A DNA stretch of 64,000 bases from DATARH01 sp963705325 (GTDB lineage Bacteria; Pseudomonadota; Alphaproteobacteria; ATCC43930; CGMCC-115725), in the NCBI GenBank assembly GCA_963705325.1, contig OY970069.1, forward strand, positions 2,790,001 through 2,854,000, written 5' to 3'. The notes beneath the pieces are model-generated. The model was not told the DNA's origin, did not search any database, and was given only the letters and a program-made list of their open reading frames with translations. The position numbers and the translations under genes are program-made. Positions 52,111 through 60,985 of the stretch are shown piece by piece (positions within the stretch are counted from its first letter, which is position 1; each line of letters starts with the position of its first letter).

Positions 52111-52383
52111 ATGCGTCCCTATTACTTCGATTTCGACCGTGCCCGGACCAGCCGCGCGGTCGCCATCGTCGCCTTCGAGCGGGTCATGCGCGGCGGCTGG
52201 CCGCCGCGTCGCCGCGCCCCTATCGATCTCTTCCGCTCGGTGCTGGTGCTGCTCCGCCAGTGGCGCGAGCGCGCCCGTCAACGCGGCCAACTCGCCCGTC
52301 TCGACCTGTGTATGCTGCGTGACATCGGCGTTACACCGAGCGAAGCGGAGCGGGAGTGCGACAAGCCGTTCTGGCGAAGCTGA
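52111..52383 (+). CDS. DUF1127 domain protein
   Basis: A 90-residue basic protein ending LDLCMLRDIGVTPSEAERE, the DUF1127 (YjiS-like) C-terminal motif typical of alphaproteobacterial small Arg-rich proteins. The first half is Arg-rich and has a hydrophobic stretch (DLFRSVLVLL). Some members affect phosphate metabolism and mRNA turnover, but no role is known here. GGAGGAGA precedes the ATG. It is convergent with the histidine kinase gene, nine bases apart. Confidence 0.88.
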   Translation: MRPYYFDFDRARTSRAVAIVAFERVMRGGWPPRRRAPIDLFRSVLVLLRQWRERARQRGQLARLDLCMLRDIGVTPSEAERECDKPFWRS

Positions 52384-52392
52384 CGCCGCCGG

Positions 52393-54237
52393 TCAGCCGG
52401 CGGCCTTGTCTGCTACCGGCGCTTCTGCCTGCTCCGGCGCCCAATCGCCGGTGTAGCGGGGCAGATAAAGCTTGACGGTGGTGCCGTGGCCCGGGCGGCT
52501 TTCGATGGCGCAGTGCCCGCCGGAGCGGGTCACGAAGCCATAAACTTGCGACAGGCCGAGCCCCGTGCCGACCCCCGCTCCCTTGGTCGTGAAAAACGGG
52601 TCGAAGGCCTTTTCCTGGACTTCCGGTGGCATGCCGGCGCCGGTGTCGCTGATAAAGATTCCGACATAATCCCCCGCCGGTACATCCGCCTGCTCCGCCG
52701 CTAGGCGGTCGAGCCGGTAGTTGCTGCATTCGACCGTCAGCGTGCCGCCGTCCGGCATCGCGTCGCGGGCGTTGAGCGCGAGGTTGAGGACAGCGTTTAC
52801 CAGCTGGTCGGGGTTGACGAAGACCGGCCATGTCGGGGTCTGCAGGCGCAGGTCAATCGTGACGTCCCCGCCTGACCGCCACGGCAGTTCAAGGGTGCTG
52901 GCGATCGCGGCGGCCGGGTCGACCGGCTGGGGATCGTCGGGCTCGCGCCGAGCAAAGCCGAGCAAGCGCTTGGTCAGCGCCGAGGCACGCTCGCAACCGT
53001 TCATCGCCGCGGTTAGCCAGCGTTTCCGCCTCGGGTCGTCGCCGTCGAGGCCGGCCTGCACCAGCGAGATATTGCCGGAGATAATCGTCAGTAAATTGCT
53101 GAAATCGTGAGCCATCCCCGCGGTCAATTGGCCGACGGCCTCGAGTTTCTGCGCTTGGTGCAGCCGGGCTTCGATCGTGGCGCGGCGGGCGACCTCGTCG
53201 CGCGCCCGGGTCAGCGCCACCTGCTCGCGGCGCGTGCGGCGTAGAGCCATCACGCTCAGCACGATGAGCGCGATGGCCGCGGGAATCTCGACAATCGCGT
53301 AACCGACCATCGACCGGAGCCATTCGTAAAGGATCGCTGCCCGGCTTCGCGAAATCGCGACGTAAACCGGGTAATCCGCGACCCGCTTATAGGCGACGAG
53401 CCGGCCGCTTTCGGCGAAGGCCGAGCCGCTTTCGATTAGCCCGGTCGCCGACTTGCGGGCGATCGCCTGGGCGAGCAGCGGGTCGGGCTGCAGCCCCGAA
53501 GTATTGGTGGGAGCTGGATAGGAGGCGAGCAGCGACCCGTCATCCTTCAGCACGCTTGCCGTGTAGGGGCCGGGCGCGCCGAGCAGCGAATTGTAGAACG
53601 AGCCGAAATAGCTGCCCGACACGGCCACGATGATCACGCCGCGAAATTCGCCATCCGCTCCTTGGCGGCGCCGGCTGATGGTAAAATACGGCTGATACCC
53701 GCCACCTTCGAGGCTTCGCGCCCGCACCGCCGAGATGAAGGTTTGCGCATCGGTATCGCGCAGCGCGCGAAAATCTTCGCGGTCGGCTTGGTCAAGCTGT
53801 GGGTTGACGGGATAGACCCGCGCGCTCACCAGTTCGTGGCCGCTCGCGTCGATCACCCAAGCCGCCGCCACTTGGGGCAAGCCGGCGATCTGGCGGGCGA
53901 TTTGGTCGTGCAGGGCGCTTTCCTGCGCGTGAATTTCGGCATCGCTCAGCGGCGCGAGCAGATCGTCGATGCGCGCCGCGACGAGCAGGTGCGTGTCGAG
54001 GATTTTGGTCGTGTTCTGCTCCGCGACCGTCACCGCCGCGTAGAGCGCCGCGCCGGCGCGGCCATAGTCCTCGCGGTAGGAGACATACGCGGCGATGGCG
54101 CCAACCAGCAGCGGCACGAGGATGGTCCCGGCGAGCAGCAAGCGCAGGGTCCGGATCGCGCGCAGCGATGGCGCCTCGCCGGCCGGCTCCGCGTCGATGT
54201 CGTCGTTCGTCTCGTTGGAGAGGCTGGGGTCCGCCAT
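52393..54237 (-). CDS. Membrane sensor histidine kinase
   Basis: A 614-residue kinase. A first membrane helix lies near residues 30-50, a large periplasmic sensor domain follows (~55-300, dCache/PDC-like pattern: VIDASGHELVSARVYPV, VLKDDGSLLASYPAP), and a second helix lies near 315-335. GMAHDFSNLLTIISGN holds the phosphorylated His, NLALNARDAMPDGGTL is the N box, DTGAGMPPEVQEKAFDPFF is G1/F and GTGLGLSQVYGF is G2. The H-box is of the HisKA_4-like kind. There is no response regulator or receiver domain in the window, so its partner is elsewhere. The ATG at 54237 is preferred to the frame's first codon. Confidence 0.92.
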   Translation of the reverse strand: MADPSLSNETNDDIDAEPAGEAPSLRAIRTLRLLLAGTILVPLLVGAIAAYVSYREDYGRAGAALYAAVTVAEQNTTKILDTHLLVAARIDDLLAPLSDAEIHAQESALHDQIARQIAGLPQVAAAWVIDASGHELVSARVYPVNPQLDQADREDFRALRDTDAQTFISAVRARSLEGGGYQPYFTISRRRQGADGEFRGVIIVAVSGSYFGSFYNSLLGAPGPYTASVLKDDGSLLASYPAPTNTSGLQPDPLLAQAIARKSATGLIESGSAFAESGRLVAYKRVADYPVYVAISRSRAAILYEWLRSMVGYAIVEIPAAIALIVLSVMALRRTRREQVALTRARDEVARRATIEARLHQAQKLEAVGQLTAGMAHDFSNLLTIISGNISLVQAGLDGDDPRRKRWLTAAMNGCERASALTKRLLGFARREPDDPQPVDPAAAIASTLELPWRSGGDVTIDLRLQTPTWPVFVNPDQLVNAVLNLALNARDAMPDGGTLTVECSNYRLDRLAAEQADVPAGDYVGIFISDTGAGMPPEVQEKAFDPFFTTKGAGVGTGLGLSQVYGFVTRSGGHCAIESRPGHGTTVKLYLPRYTGDWAPEQAEAPVADKAAG

Positions 54238-54441
54238 TCGTCCTGACGCAACGATGCTCGTGTACTGCGGCGCCGCGGCGATGACGCAACGCGTCACCCT
54301 TAGTTCAATCGTCGTGGCGAGGGACTACAATTGTCGGTTAACGGCCGCGCGGCGGTCAACACAACTTCGCGAACATGGCGTGCATGATAGGTCAGATGGG
54401 GTAGGTTCATGCCGTCGATGGCCGATCGGAGAAGCAACTTG

Positions 54442-55095
54442 ATGCGCGCGATGCGGTGGACCAGATTGCTCGGGCTCGGCGGCCTCCTGCTGGCTGCTTG
54501 CGCCGAGCAGCACACGTCCGTAGACGTGGATAAGAGCCTGACGCTGATGCAGACCGGCGCGCCGATCCTCAGCTGTCGCGACGCGTGTCTCGCCGATTGG
54601 CGCCGTGAGCAGCCGCAGGCGCAATCGCTCGAGACCTCAGGCCGGTGGCGCGATCTCGCCACGCTGGTGGTCCGGGTCGGCTATCAGGACGATCTCTCGC
54701 TCTTTTATCTCGGCCGCGCCGCGGAGGGGTTGGGCTTTGTCGCGGGGGCGGCCGCCTACTACCAGCAGAGCAAGGAATTATCCGGCACCGCGATTGCCTG
54801 CGCCATCAAGAGCCACCAATGCGGCAACCTCGTCTTCCCGCAAGCGGCGTCGCTGCGGCTATCCTCGGTGGCGCTTCAGCTCGAGCGCGTACGACGCGCG
54901 CCGACGCCGTCGCCGCAAGTAAAGCCCGTGCCCGCGGCCGCCGAAGGCGTTTCCACCGGCAGCTCGCCGTATGGCGAAACCCTGCCGCCCCAGCCTGTGG
55001 CCGAGCCGGCGCCCGCGCCCACGCCTATTCCGGCACCCCCGCCAAAACCGGTCGACGCGCACGACTTCATCGAGCCGCCGCCCGCCCAACGCTGA
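54442..55095 (+). CDS. Lipoprotein with Pro-rich tail
   Basis: A 217-residue protein with a lipoprotein signal peptide (RWTRLLGLGGLLLAAC), the lipobox cysteine being at about residue 17. The mature protein has three more Cys pairs and a SEL1/TPR-like helical part (LFYLGRAAEGLGFVAGAAAYYQQS), then a C-terminal tail rich in Pro and Ala. The ATG at 54442 follows GGAGAAG by seven bases; the upstream ATG at 54409 would give a longer start. It is divergent from the kinase across 204 bases. Function unknown. Confidence 0.65.
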   Translation: MRAMRWTRLLGLGGLLLAACAEQHTSVDVDKSLTLMQTGAPILSCRDACLADWRREQPQAQSLETSGRWRDLATLVVRVGYQDDLSLFYLGRAAEGLGFVAGAAAYYQQSKELSGTAIACAIKSHQCGNLVFPQAASLRLSSVALQLERVRRAPTPSPQVKPVPAAAEGVSTGSSPYGETLPPQPVAEPAPAPTPIPAPPPKPVDAHDFIEPPPAQR

Positions 55096-55127
55096 GCCCA
55101 CGTGCCTCCTGTCGGTGGCGGTAACGG

Positions 55128-55583
55128 CTAGTGGCAGCGCTCTTGCGCGACGGTGTCGGTGTTGTCCGAGGTGAACTTGCCGTCCTTGATGAGCACGCGG
55201 CCATCGCTGCGCACCGATGACACGGTTCGCACCCGACCGTCGCGCATCTCGATCATCAGATCCAGGCGCAGATGGTCCTGGTCGTCGGTGAGGTTGACGC
55301 GGATCTGGTTGGCGCCGGCGAGCTCGGCGGCCGTCGCGGTGTAACTCATCGTCTGGCCTCGTCCAAAATCGGTGAACAGCGCGCCCGCGGTGTCGGAATT
55401 CGCCGACCAAAATGTATGAGCGTTGTTGCCGCTGGCCGGCTGGCTGCAGTGCGCCGCCCACTCGCCGATGAGGCCGAACCGGGTCATCGCCTCTTTGAGA
55501 CTGAGGCTGTTGTCTACCGCCAGCGCCGGGCCGGCGAACGCCAGCCCGGCGAGGAGAATTGCAATCGAATGGAGTTTTTTCAT
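55128..55583 (-). CDS. Secreted protein of unknown function
   Basis: A 151-residue protein with a signal peptide (MKKLHSIAILLAGLAFAGPALA). The mature part is mainly beta-structured by pattern (alternating Thr/Val and Asp), ends with QERCH, and has one more Cys (AAHCSQ), so a disulfide is possible. No family is recognised. It is convergent with the lipoprotein gene and divergent from the alcohol dehydrogenase gene. Confidence 0.6.
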   Translation of the reverse strand: MKKLHSIAILLAGLAFAGPALAVDNSLSLKEAMTRFGLIGEWAAHCSQPASGNNAHTFWSANSDTAGALFTDFGRGQTMSYTATAAELAGANQIRVNLTDDQDHLRLDLMIEMRDGRVRTVSSVRSDGRVLIKDGKFTSDNTDTVAQERCH

Positions 55584-55652
55584 CGGCCCACTTTCCTAGA
55601 CCCTCGCCCGGCGTAGGGCTAGCATCCCGCGACACCACGGGAGGGAGCCGCC

Positions 55653-56747
55653 ATGAAAGCCGCCGTCCTGCACGCGCCGCACCAGCCGCTAACCATTGAG
55701 GACGTCACCCTCGAAAAGCCCAAGGCGCGCGAGGTGCTGCTGCGCACCGCTTTCGCCGGGCTGTGCCACAGCGATCTGCATTTCATCGAGGGTCTCTACC
55801 CGCACCCGACCCCGTGCGTGCTCGGCCATGAGAGCGCCGCGGTGGTCGAGACAGTGGGCGAGGGGGTCAGCTACGTAAAGCCCGGCGACCACGTCATCAC
55901 CTGCCTTTCGGTGTTCTGCGGCACCTGTTCGCAATGCGTCACCGGCCATCCCAATCTCTGCGAGGACACCAGCGTCAAGATGCTGCCGGGCGTTGCCCAG
56001 CGCATGACCTGGAAGGGCGGTAAGGAGCACATGAACCAGTTCCTCAACCTCTCGTCTTTTGGCGAGCAGATGCTGGTGCACGAGAATTCGATGGTGAAGA
56101 TCGACCCCGAAATCCCGCTCGATGTCGCAGCGCTGGTGGGCTGTGGGGTGATGACCGGGGTTGGCGCGGTGTTCAACGCCGCCAAGGTCGAGCCGGGTTC
56201 GACCGTCGCGGTGATCGGCTGCGGCGGGGTCGGCCTCTCGGCCGTCAACGGCGCGGCGCTCGCCGGGGCCGAGCGCGTCATCGCCATCGACACCCAGCAA
56301 TCGAAGCTCGAAGTCGCCAAGCAATTAGGCGCCACCGATACGCTCAACGTCAGCAACATCGACGATCCGGTGAAGGCGATCCGCGAGATGACCGGCGGCG
56401 GCGTCCACTACTCGTTCGAGGCCCTCGGTTCGAAGACGACGGCCGAGCAGGCCTTCGGCATGCTGCGCGCCGGCGGCACCGCGACGATCATCGGCATGGT
56501 GCCGTTCGGGGTGAAGATCGAGCTGCACGGCTATGATTTCTTGCGCGATCGCAAGATCCAGGGCACCTCGATGGGCGGCAACCGCTTCCGGGTCGACATG
56601 CCGCGGCTGTTGTCGCTGTGGAAGCAGGGGCGGCTGAAGCTCGACCACCTGATCACGGGCCGGCTCAAGCTCGACCAGATCAACGAGGGCTTCGCGGCGC
56701 TCAAATCCGGCGCGCCGGTGCGTCAGGTCATCGACTTCGCCGCGTAA
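55653..56747 (+). CDS. Zinc-dependent alcohol dehydrogenase
   Basis: A 364-residue medium-chain dehydrogenase/reductase. GLCHSDLHFIEG and GHESAAVVETVGEGV carry the catalytic zinc ligands (Cys, His/Glu). CLSVFCGTCSQCVTGHPNLC holds the four cysteines of the structural zinc. VAVIGCGGVGLSAVNGA is the NAD loop, and AIDTQQSK places Asp after strand 2, which favours NAD. The substrate is an alcohol or aldehyde, possibly a thiol-conjugated aldehyde as in class III enzymes. GGGAGGG lies before the ATG. A hairpin lies just after the stop. Confidence 0.93.
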   Translation: MKAAVLHAPHQPLTIEDVTLEKPKAREVLLRTAFAGLCHSDLHFIEGLYPHPTPCVLGHESAAVVETVGEGVSYVKPGDHVITCLSVFCGTCSQCVTGHPNLCEDTSVKMLPGVAQRMTWKGGKEHMNQFLNLSSFGEQMLVHENSMVKIDPEIPLDVAALVGCGVMTGVGAVFNAAKVEPGSTVAVIGCGGVGLSAVNGAALAGAERVIAIDTQQSKLEVAKQLGATDTLNVSNIDDPVKAIREMTGGGVHYSFEALGSKTTAEQAFGMLRAGGTATIIGMVPFGVKIELHGYDFLRDRKIQGTSMGGNRFRVDMPRLLSLWKQGRLKLDHLITGRLKLDQINEGFAALKSGAPVRQVIDFAA

Positions 56748-56752
56748 GCAGC

Positions 56753-56789
56753 CGATCGCCGGCCCCGCTTGCGCGAGGCCGGCGATCGG
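56753..56789. terminator. Hairpin between convergent genes
   Basis: Arms CCGATCGCGGCC and GGCCGGCGATCGG pair with one bulge around a 12-base loop, six bases after the alcohol dehydrogenase stop and 20 bases before the small lipoprotein stop on the other strand. It could end both transcripts, although no T-run follows on either side. Confidence 0.45.
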
Positions 56790-56808
56790 AAGGCTAGATT
56801 TCCGGCTG

Positions 56809-56958
56809 CTAGTAGGGGCGTGGACCCACGTTGTCGTTCGCCGGATGGCCGGCCCAGCTATTCGCCGTCGGCTTGGCCGAAACCTGAGGCGCCGGCTCGG
56901 TGTACGCGCAAGAGGCCAGCAAAAGCGCGGCAGCGATCCCAACCAAAAGCTTTTTCAT
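56809..56958 (-). CDS. Small lipoprotein, 49 residues
   Basis: The frame begins MKKLLVGIAAALLLASCAY, an ideal lipoprotein signal peptide with the lipobox LASC. The 33-residue mature part, including TEPAPQVSAKP and ending DNVGPRPY, is short and polar. It ends at a TAG on the minus strand and converges with the alcohol dehydrogenase gene. It is short enough to be missed by length cut-offs. Entericidin-like small lipoproteins have the same layout, but no family is claimed. An AT-rich gap of 286 bases lies upstream. Confidence 0.6.
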   Translation of the reverse strand: MKKLLVGIAAALLLASCAYTEPAPQVSAKPTANSWAGHPANDNVGPRPY

Positions 56959-57244
56959 CTCGTTTGCTCCAGATGATCAAATGATCGTATGAAATCGTAA
57001 CAAGATAATGCGTTAGCGGCTGCTCAACTTGTGCAAATGTCCTATGCGATAAAAATCGATCAAAAGTGATTATCTCCCGACGAAAACGGCATGATCGTAA
57101 ATAGCGAACAATATTGCGCCGTTTTGCCGCAGGGATGTTTTGTGCACGAGTTCGTGGTCGTTGCTATTCCAAGCGATGTCGATATTTTCGGAGAAATCGC
57201 CTGGGTTGATATTATTTTGTCTCTTTGCACAAAATCGGGCAGGC
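56959..57244. other. AT-rich intergenic stretch, no convincing gene
   Basis: 286 bases markedly richer in A and T than the neighbours. A plus-strand frame from 57091 overlaps the next gene's 3' end and has no family. It probably holds the promoter of the small lipoprotein gene. Confidence 0.4.
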
Positions 57245-57640
57245 CTATCCTAGAAAGACTTGATGCAGTAGCCGCCCGGGCAGCAAGGTCAGTCCGCCGG
57301 CGATCAGCAACCCGCCAACATAAAGCCCGATCATCGCGTTGCGGTGGCCTTTGACGTTGCCGCGGCGGATGTTCCACAGCGCCCCGAACACTCCGAACAG
57401 GGTCAACGGGATGAACAGGTGCACCAGGGTCAGGTGCCCGGGATTGATGCTGCGGATGAAGAACGCCGCGATCGCGGTCACCGTCATCAGGCTGAGGTAG
57501 ACCGCGCCGAGCGCGCGGTGCCAACGTGCGCCCTTGGTCGAAAAGAAGATCAGCCAGGTGCCAATGACGAAGGCTGGGATCACTGTCGCCAGGTGAATTT
57601 TGATGGCGGGCGCCGCGTCCCAGATCGGCGCGAGGTTCAT
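57245..57640 (-). CDS. DUF2306 family membrane protein
   Basis: A 131-residue protein with four membrane helices. The first runs from IHLATVIPAFVIGTWLIFF, and KGARWHRALGAVYLSLM and IRRGNVKGHRNAMIGLYVGGLLIAGGL match the DUF2306 family, whose conserved histidines (in HLA and WHRALG) may bind haem or quinone. Function unknown. It is nine bases downstream of the D-2-hydroxyacid dehydrogenase gene on the same strand, so the two may be co-transcribed. Confidence 0.8.
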   Translation of the reverse strand: MNLAPIWDAAPAIKIHLATVIPAFVIGTWLIFFSTKGARWHRALGAVYLSLMTVTAIAAFFIRSINPGHLTLVHLFIPLTLFGVFGALWNIRRGNVKGHRNAMIGLYVGGLLIAGGLTLLPGRLLHQVFLG

Positions 57641-57649
57641 CGTGCGGCC

Positions 57650-58622
57650 CTAGAACCACCGCGCCTTGTCGACCAAGTTGCGCAGCGGCGCCCCGGCGAT
57701 GAACCGCTTGGCATTGTCGATGAGGACATCGAGCCGGCGGTCGTCGAGATAGGGCCCGTGCCCGGCGGTGTGCGGGGTCAGCAGCACGTTCGGCATCGTC
57801 CAGAGCGGATGCGAGGCGGGCAGCGGCTCGATCTCGTAGACGTCGAGCGCGGCGCCGGCGATCTCCTTTGCCTCCAGCGCCGCCACCAGATCATCGAGTT
57901 CGGGTCGTCTTGCCGCGGCCGATATTGATAAAGAACGCGCCCTTCTTCATGCGCTGAAACCGGGCGCGGTTGAAGAAGCCCTCGGTCTCCGGCGTGTGCG
58001 GCACGGTGAGGATGACGAAATCGGCGCGCGGCAAGAGGCTGTCGAGCGCGGCGGCGCGGTGCATCTCGGCGACGCCTTCGGGTGTGTCGGTGCGCCGCTC
58101 GTCGATGCCGATAACCTTGATGCCGAACGCGGCCGCCAGGCGCGCCGCCTCGGCGCCGATCCCGCCGACCCCGACGATCAGCGCGGTCGCCTCCGGCAGA
58201 TGCACGATCGTTTCGTCCTCGCGCGGCGCCGGCTTCCATTCGCGGCGCAGCTGCTGCGGGAAATAGACCTGCAGCCCGCGCGCGAAGGCGAGCACGAAGG
58301 CCATGATGTGCGCCGCGATATGGTCGTTATAGATCTCGCGGAAGTTGGTGATCTGCACCGGGTGGGCGATCAGCTCGGGATAATAGTAGCCGGCCGGCGG
58401 CGCCGCCTGCGGCGCCTGCAGCCAGCGCAAATGCTCGGCGCGCGGCAGCAGCGCCGCGGGGATCGTGCCAAAGGCGCCCTCGGCCAGCGCGATTGCCTGC
58501 TCGGCGCCCTCGCGCGTCTCCGGCACGATGACCTCGAGCTCGGGGCAGGCCTCGGCGACGGCCTTGGCCCATTTGCGGGTGTTGTCGCCCTGCGGCGGCA
58601 GGAACAGCATCGGGATCGGCAT
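57650..58622 (-). CDS. D-2-hydroxyacid dehydrogenase (one-base frame break)
   Basis: A 323-residue NAD(P)-dependent dehydrogenase of the GhrA/glyoxylate-reductase group. VGVGGIGAEAARLAAAFGIKV is the cofactor loop, RTDTP follows, VPHTPETEGFF and FFINIGRGKTTR are conserved, and the later part contains DVYEIEPLPASHPLW and LTPHTAGH with the catalytic His. The frame breaks after GKTTR because of an extra A at about 57899; removing it reads LDDLVAALEAKEIAGAAL in the next frame. The corrected length is a multiple of three. Substrate is a 2-hydroxy/oxo acid. A second, different member of the family lies at 59607. Confidence 0.88.
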
Positions 58623-58715
58623 GGGGGAGTCTCCGAATAGCCGTCATCGAGAATAACCCCTCGTCGGCTGCGCGGCGAGGCGATAGCCTGGGCTTTGCAA
58701 AACCCGGGAGGGGGC

Positions 58716-59486
58716 GTGGCGGGGCAGCTCGAGGGGAAAATCGCCTGGGTCACCGGCGCCGGCAGCGGTATCGGCGAGGCGGTCGCGTTGATGCTGGCCG
58801 AGGAGGGCGCCGCGCTCGTGCTGACCGGCCGGCGGCGCGAGCCGCTGGAGGGTGTTGCTGCGCGTATCGAGCAACATGGCGGCAACGTCCACGTTCAGCC
58901 CGGCGACCTCACCGAGCCCGAGGACGTGCGGCGCATCGGCGACCACATTCGCGACGCGTTTGGCCGGCTCGACATCCTGATCAACAACGCCGGCATCAAT
59001 ATCAACGACCGCCATTGGGACAAGCTGACCCCGGAAAACGCGCGGCTGATGGTCGATGGCAACCTCGCCGCCGCGGCCGAGTGCGTCACCGTCGCGCTGC
59101 CGCTAATGCGCCCGCAAAAGGACGGGCTCATCGTCCATACCGCTTCGATGGCGGGCCGCTTCATCGGCGGCTTCCCCGGGCCGCTCTACACCGCCGCCAA
59201 GCACGGCATCGTTGCGATGAGCCACTCGATCAACATGCAGGAATGCGTCAACGGGATCCGCTCTTGCGTCTTCCTGCCCGGCGAGGTGGCGACGCCGATC
59301 CTCGACCAGCGCCCCAACCCGGTTGGCCCCGAGGTGCGCGCCCGCATGGTCCAGCCCGAGGATTGCGCCGACCTCATCCGCTATATCTGCTTGCTTCCGG
59401 CGCGGCTGTGCATGAACGAGGTCATGCTGAGCCCGACGCACAACCGCCGCTACGTCGCCGAAATCGAGAAGCTGTCGTCGCTGTGA
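58716..59486 (+). CDS. SDR family oxidoreductase
   Basis: A 256-residue classical short-chain dehydrogenase. TGAGSGIGEAVALML is the cofactor loop, NNAG follows strand 4, SMAGRF holds the catalytic serine region and YTAAKHG the Tyr and Lys. RR after strand 2 (LTGRRREPLEG) favours NADP. The start GTG at 58716 is chosen because GGGAGGGGGC precedes it. It lies 94 bases from the divergent dehydrogenase gene. The substrate is unknown. A dispersed repeat follows its stop. Confidence 0.88.
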   Translation: MAGQLEGKIAWVTGAGSGIGEAVALMLAEEGAALVLTGRRREPLEGVAARIEQHGGNVHVQPGDLTEPEDVRRIGDHIRDAFGRLDILINNAGININDRHWDKLTPENARLMVDGNLAAAAECVTVALPLMRPQKDGLIVHTASMAGRFIGGFPGPLYTAAKHGIVAMSHSINMQECVNGIRSCVFLPGEVATPILDQRPNPVGPEVRARMVQPEDCADLIRYICLLPARLCMNEVMLSPTHNRRYVAEIEKLSSL

Positions 59487-59496
59487 TCACACTGGT

Positions 59497-59584
59497 CGTC
59501 ATTGCGAGAAGCGAAGCGTCGAAGCAATTACGATCCGGCTAGTCGCAATCAGCGCGAGATTGCTTCGCTGCGCTCGCAATGACG
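59497..59584. repeat. Palindromic repeat with CGTCATTGCGAG ends
   Basis: CGTCATTGCGAG at 59497-59508 and its complement CTCGCAATGACG at 59573-59584 frame an 88-base element with internal GAAGCAAT and ATTGCTTC segments. The arms match an intergenic repeat I know from many Alphaproteobacteria. A shorter related stretch starts near 42495. Confidence 0.65.
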
Positions 59585-59606
59585 CTACGTTAAAGGGGGA
59601 ACTCCG

Positions 59607-60599
59607 ATGGGCCTGGGCATGCAGACCAACCGCAAGAAGATCATGGTGCCGACGACGATGTCGAAGTCCGGCTGGGCGGTGATCGAGGCGCGCGACGATG
59701 TCGAGGGCGTCGCCTTTCAGCCCAATCTGCCCAAGGCTGAATTTCATAAAATACTCGAAGAGGCGAGCGGTATCTGCCTGGGTGTGACGCCGTTCAGCGA
59801 CCCCGAGCTCGACGCCGCGCCGCTCTTGGAAGTGGTCTCGCGCATCGGCGTGGGCTACGACGCGGTCGACGTTCCGGCGCTGACCCGGCGCAAAATCCCG
59901 CTGATGATCGGCGGCACCTCGAACTCGGTCAGCGTCGCCGAGGCGGGCGTCTTTCTCACCATGTCTCTCGCGCGCAAGGGCGCGATGATGGACACGATGG
60001 TCAAGGAAGGCCGGTGGCACGACCGCTACAACAACATGCCGGTCGATCTCTACGCCAAGACCGTGCTGATCGTCGGCTTCGGCAAGATCGGCACCCGCTC
60101 GGCCCGGCGCTTCGCGGCGATGGAGACCAATATCCTCGTCTACGACCCCTACATGTATTCCGAGACGATCCGCGGCAACGGCTACGAGCCGGTCGACGAT
60201 CTCGACGCCGCGGTGGCGCGCGCCGATTTCATCACCATCCACTGCCCGAAAACGCCGGAGACGGTCGGCATGTTCGACGCCGCCCGGATCGGCAAGATGA
60301 AGCGCACCGCCTTTCTGGTGAACACCGCGCGCGGCGGCATCGTCGACGAGAAGGCGCTTTACGACGCGCTCAAGAACAACCGCATCGCCGGCGCCGCGCT
60401 CGACGTCTTTGTCGAGGAGCCGACCCCGCAAAACAACCCGCTGCTCACCCTGCCCAACTTCATCGCCGCTCCGCATGTCGCCGGTGTCACCAAGGAAGCG
60501 GTCGATCGCATGGCCATCGTCGCGGTGCAGAACATCCTCTCGGTGTTCGACGGCAAGCCGACCAAGGACAACGTCATCAACAAGGAGGTGCTGGGGTAG
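59607..60599 (+). CDS. D-2-hydroxyacid dehydrogenase family protein
   Basis: A 330-residue NAD-dependent dehydrogenase of the SerA-like type. IGVGYDAVDVPAL precedes the NAD-binding domain, in which VLIVGFGKIGTRSARRFAAME is the cofactor loop. HCPKTPETVGMFDAARIGKMK and NTARGGIVDEKALYDAL are conserved, DVFVEEPTP and APHVAGVTKEAVDRM hold the catalytic Glu and His. There is no ACT domain. It probably reduces or oxidises a 2-hydroxy acid of unknown identity. It follows a repeat and precedes a small monooxygenase gene by 14 bases. Confidence 0.9.
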   Translation: MGLGMQTNRKKIMVPTTMSKSGWAVIEARDDVEGVAFQPNLPKAEFHKILEEASGICLGVTPFSDPELDAAPLLEVVSRIGVGYDAVDVPALTRRKIPLMIGGTSNSVSVAEAGVFLTMSLARKGAMMDTMVKEGRWHDRYNNMPVDLYAKTVLIVGFGKIGTRSARRFAAMETNILVYDPYMYSETIRGNGYEPVDDLDAAVARADFITIHCPKTPETVGMFDAARIGKMKRTAFLVNTARGGIVDEKALYDALKNNRIAGAALDVFVEEPTPQNNPLLTLPNFIAAPHVAGVTKEAVDRMAIVAVQNILSVFDGKPTKDNVINKEVLG

Positions 60600-60613
60600 G
60601 GCGGAAGAAGCCG

Positions 60614-60904
60614 ATGGAGCTCGTTATCTTCGGTCGGTTTCACGCGCGAATAGGGCAAGAGGAAGCCGTCGCGGCGGCGATCCGCGAGGTCATCGCGCCG
60701 ACAAGGGGGGAGGCGGGTTGCCTCGGCATCCACGCCTATCGCTCGATCCGCGACCCGCGCCTCTTCTACATAAACTCGAGCTGGCGCGATGAGGCCGCGT
60801 TCGAGCTTCATGCCCGAGAGCCGCATACGGTGCGCTTCATCGAGCGCGTTACGTCGCTGATCGACCACGAGCTCGACGTTGCGCGCACGACCCTGATCGG
60901 TTGA
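60614..60904 (+). CDS. Antibiotic biosynthesis monooxygenase (ABM) domain protein
   Basis: A 96-residue ferredoxin-like-fold protein of the ABM family. LVIFGRFHARIGQEEAVAAAI is the first beta-alpha unit, and RDPRLFYINSSWRDEAAFELH matches the second half. Such proteins act as small dimeric monooxygenases or isomerases on quinones or related compounds. GCGGAAGAAG precedes the ATG at 60614. It lies 14 bases after the dehydrogenase and 81 bases before an aldolase gene, so the three may form one transcript. Confidence 0.85.
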   Translation: MELVIFGRFHARIGQEEAVAAAIREVIAPTRGEAGCLGIHAYRSIRDPRLFYINSSWRDEAAFELHAREPHTVRFIERVTSLIDHELDVARTTLIG

Positions 60905-60985
60905 TCCGACACCGGCGGCGCTTGACTTCGCCCCGCCATGCTGGCGGGATCGCTCTCTGACCCAATCGCAGTGAGGAGAACACCC

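Noticed and set aside
57091..57354. Plus-strand frame of 87 codons in the AT-rich gap
   Set aside because: It overlaps the 3' end of the DUF2306 gene by 110 bases, and its second half is the usual Arg-rich antisense text.
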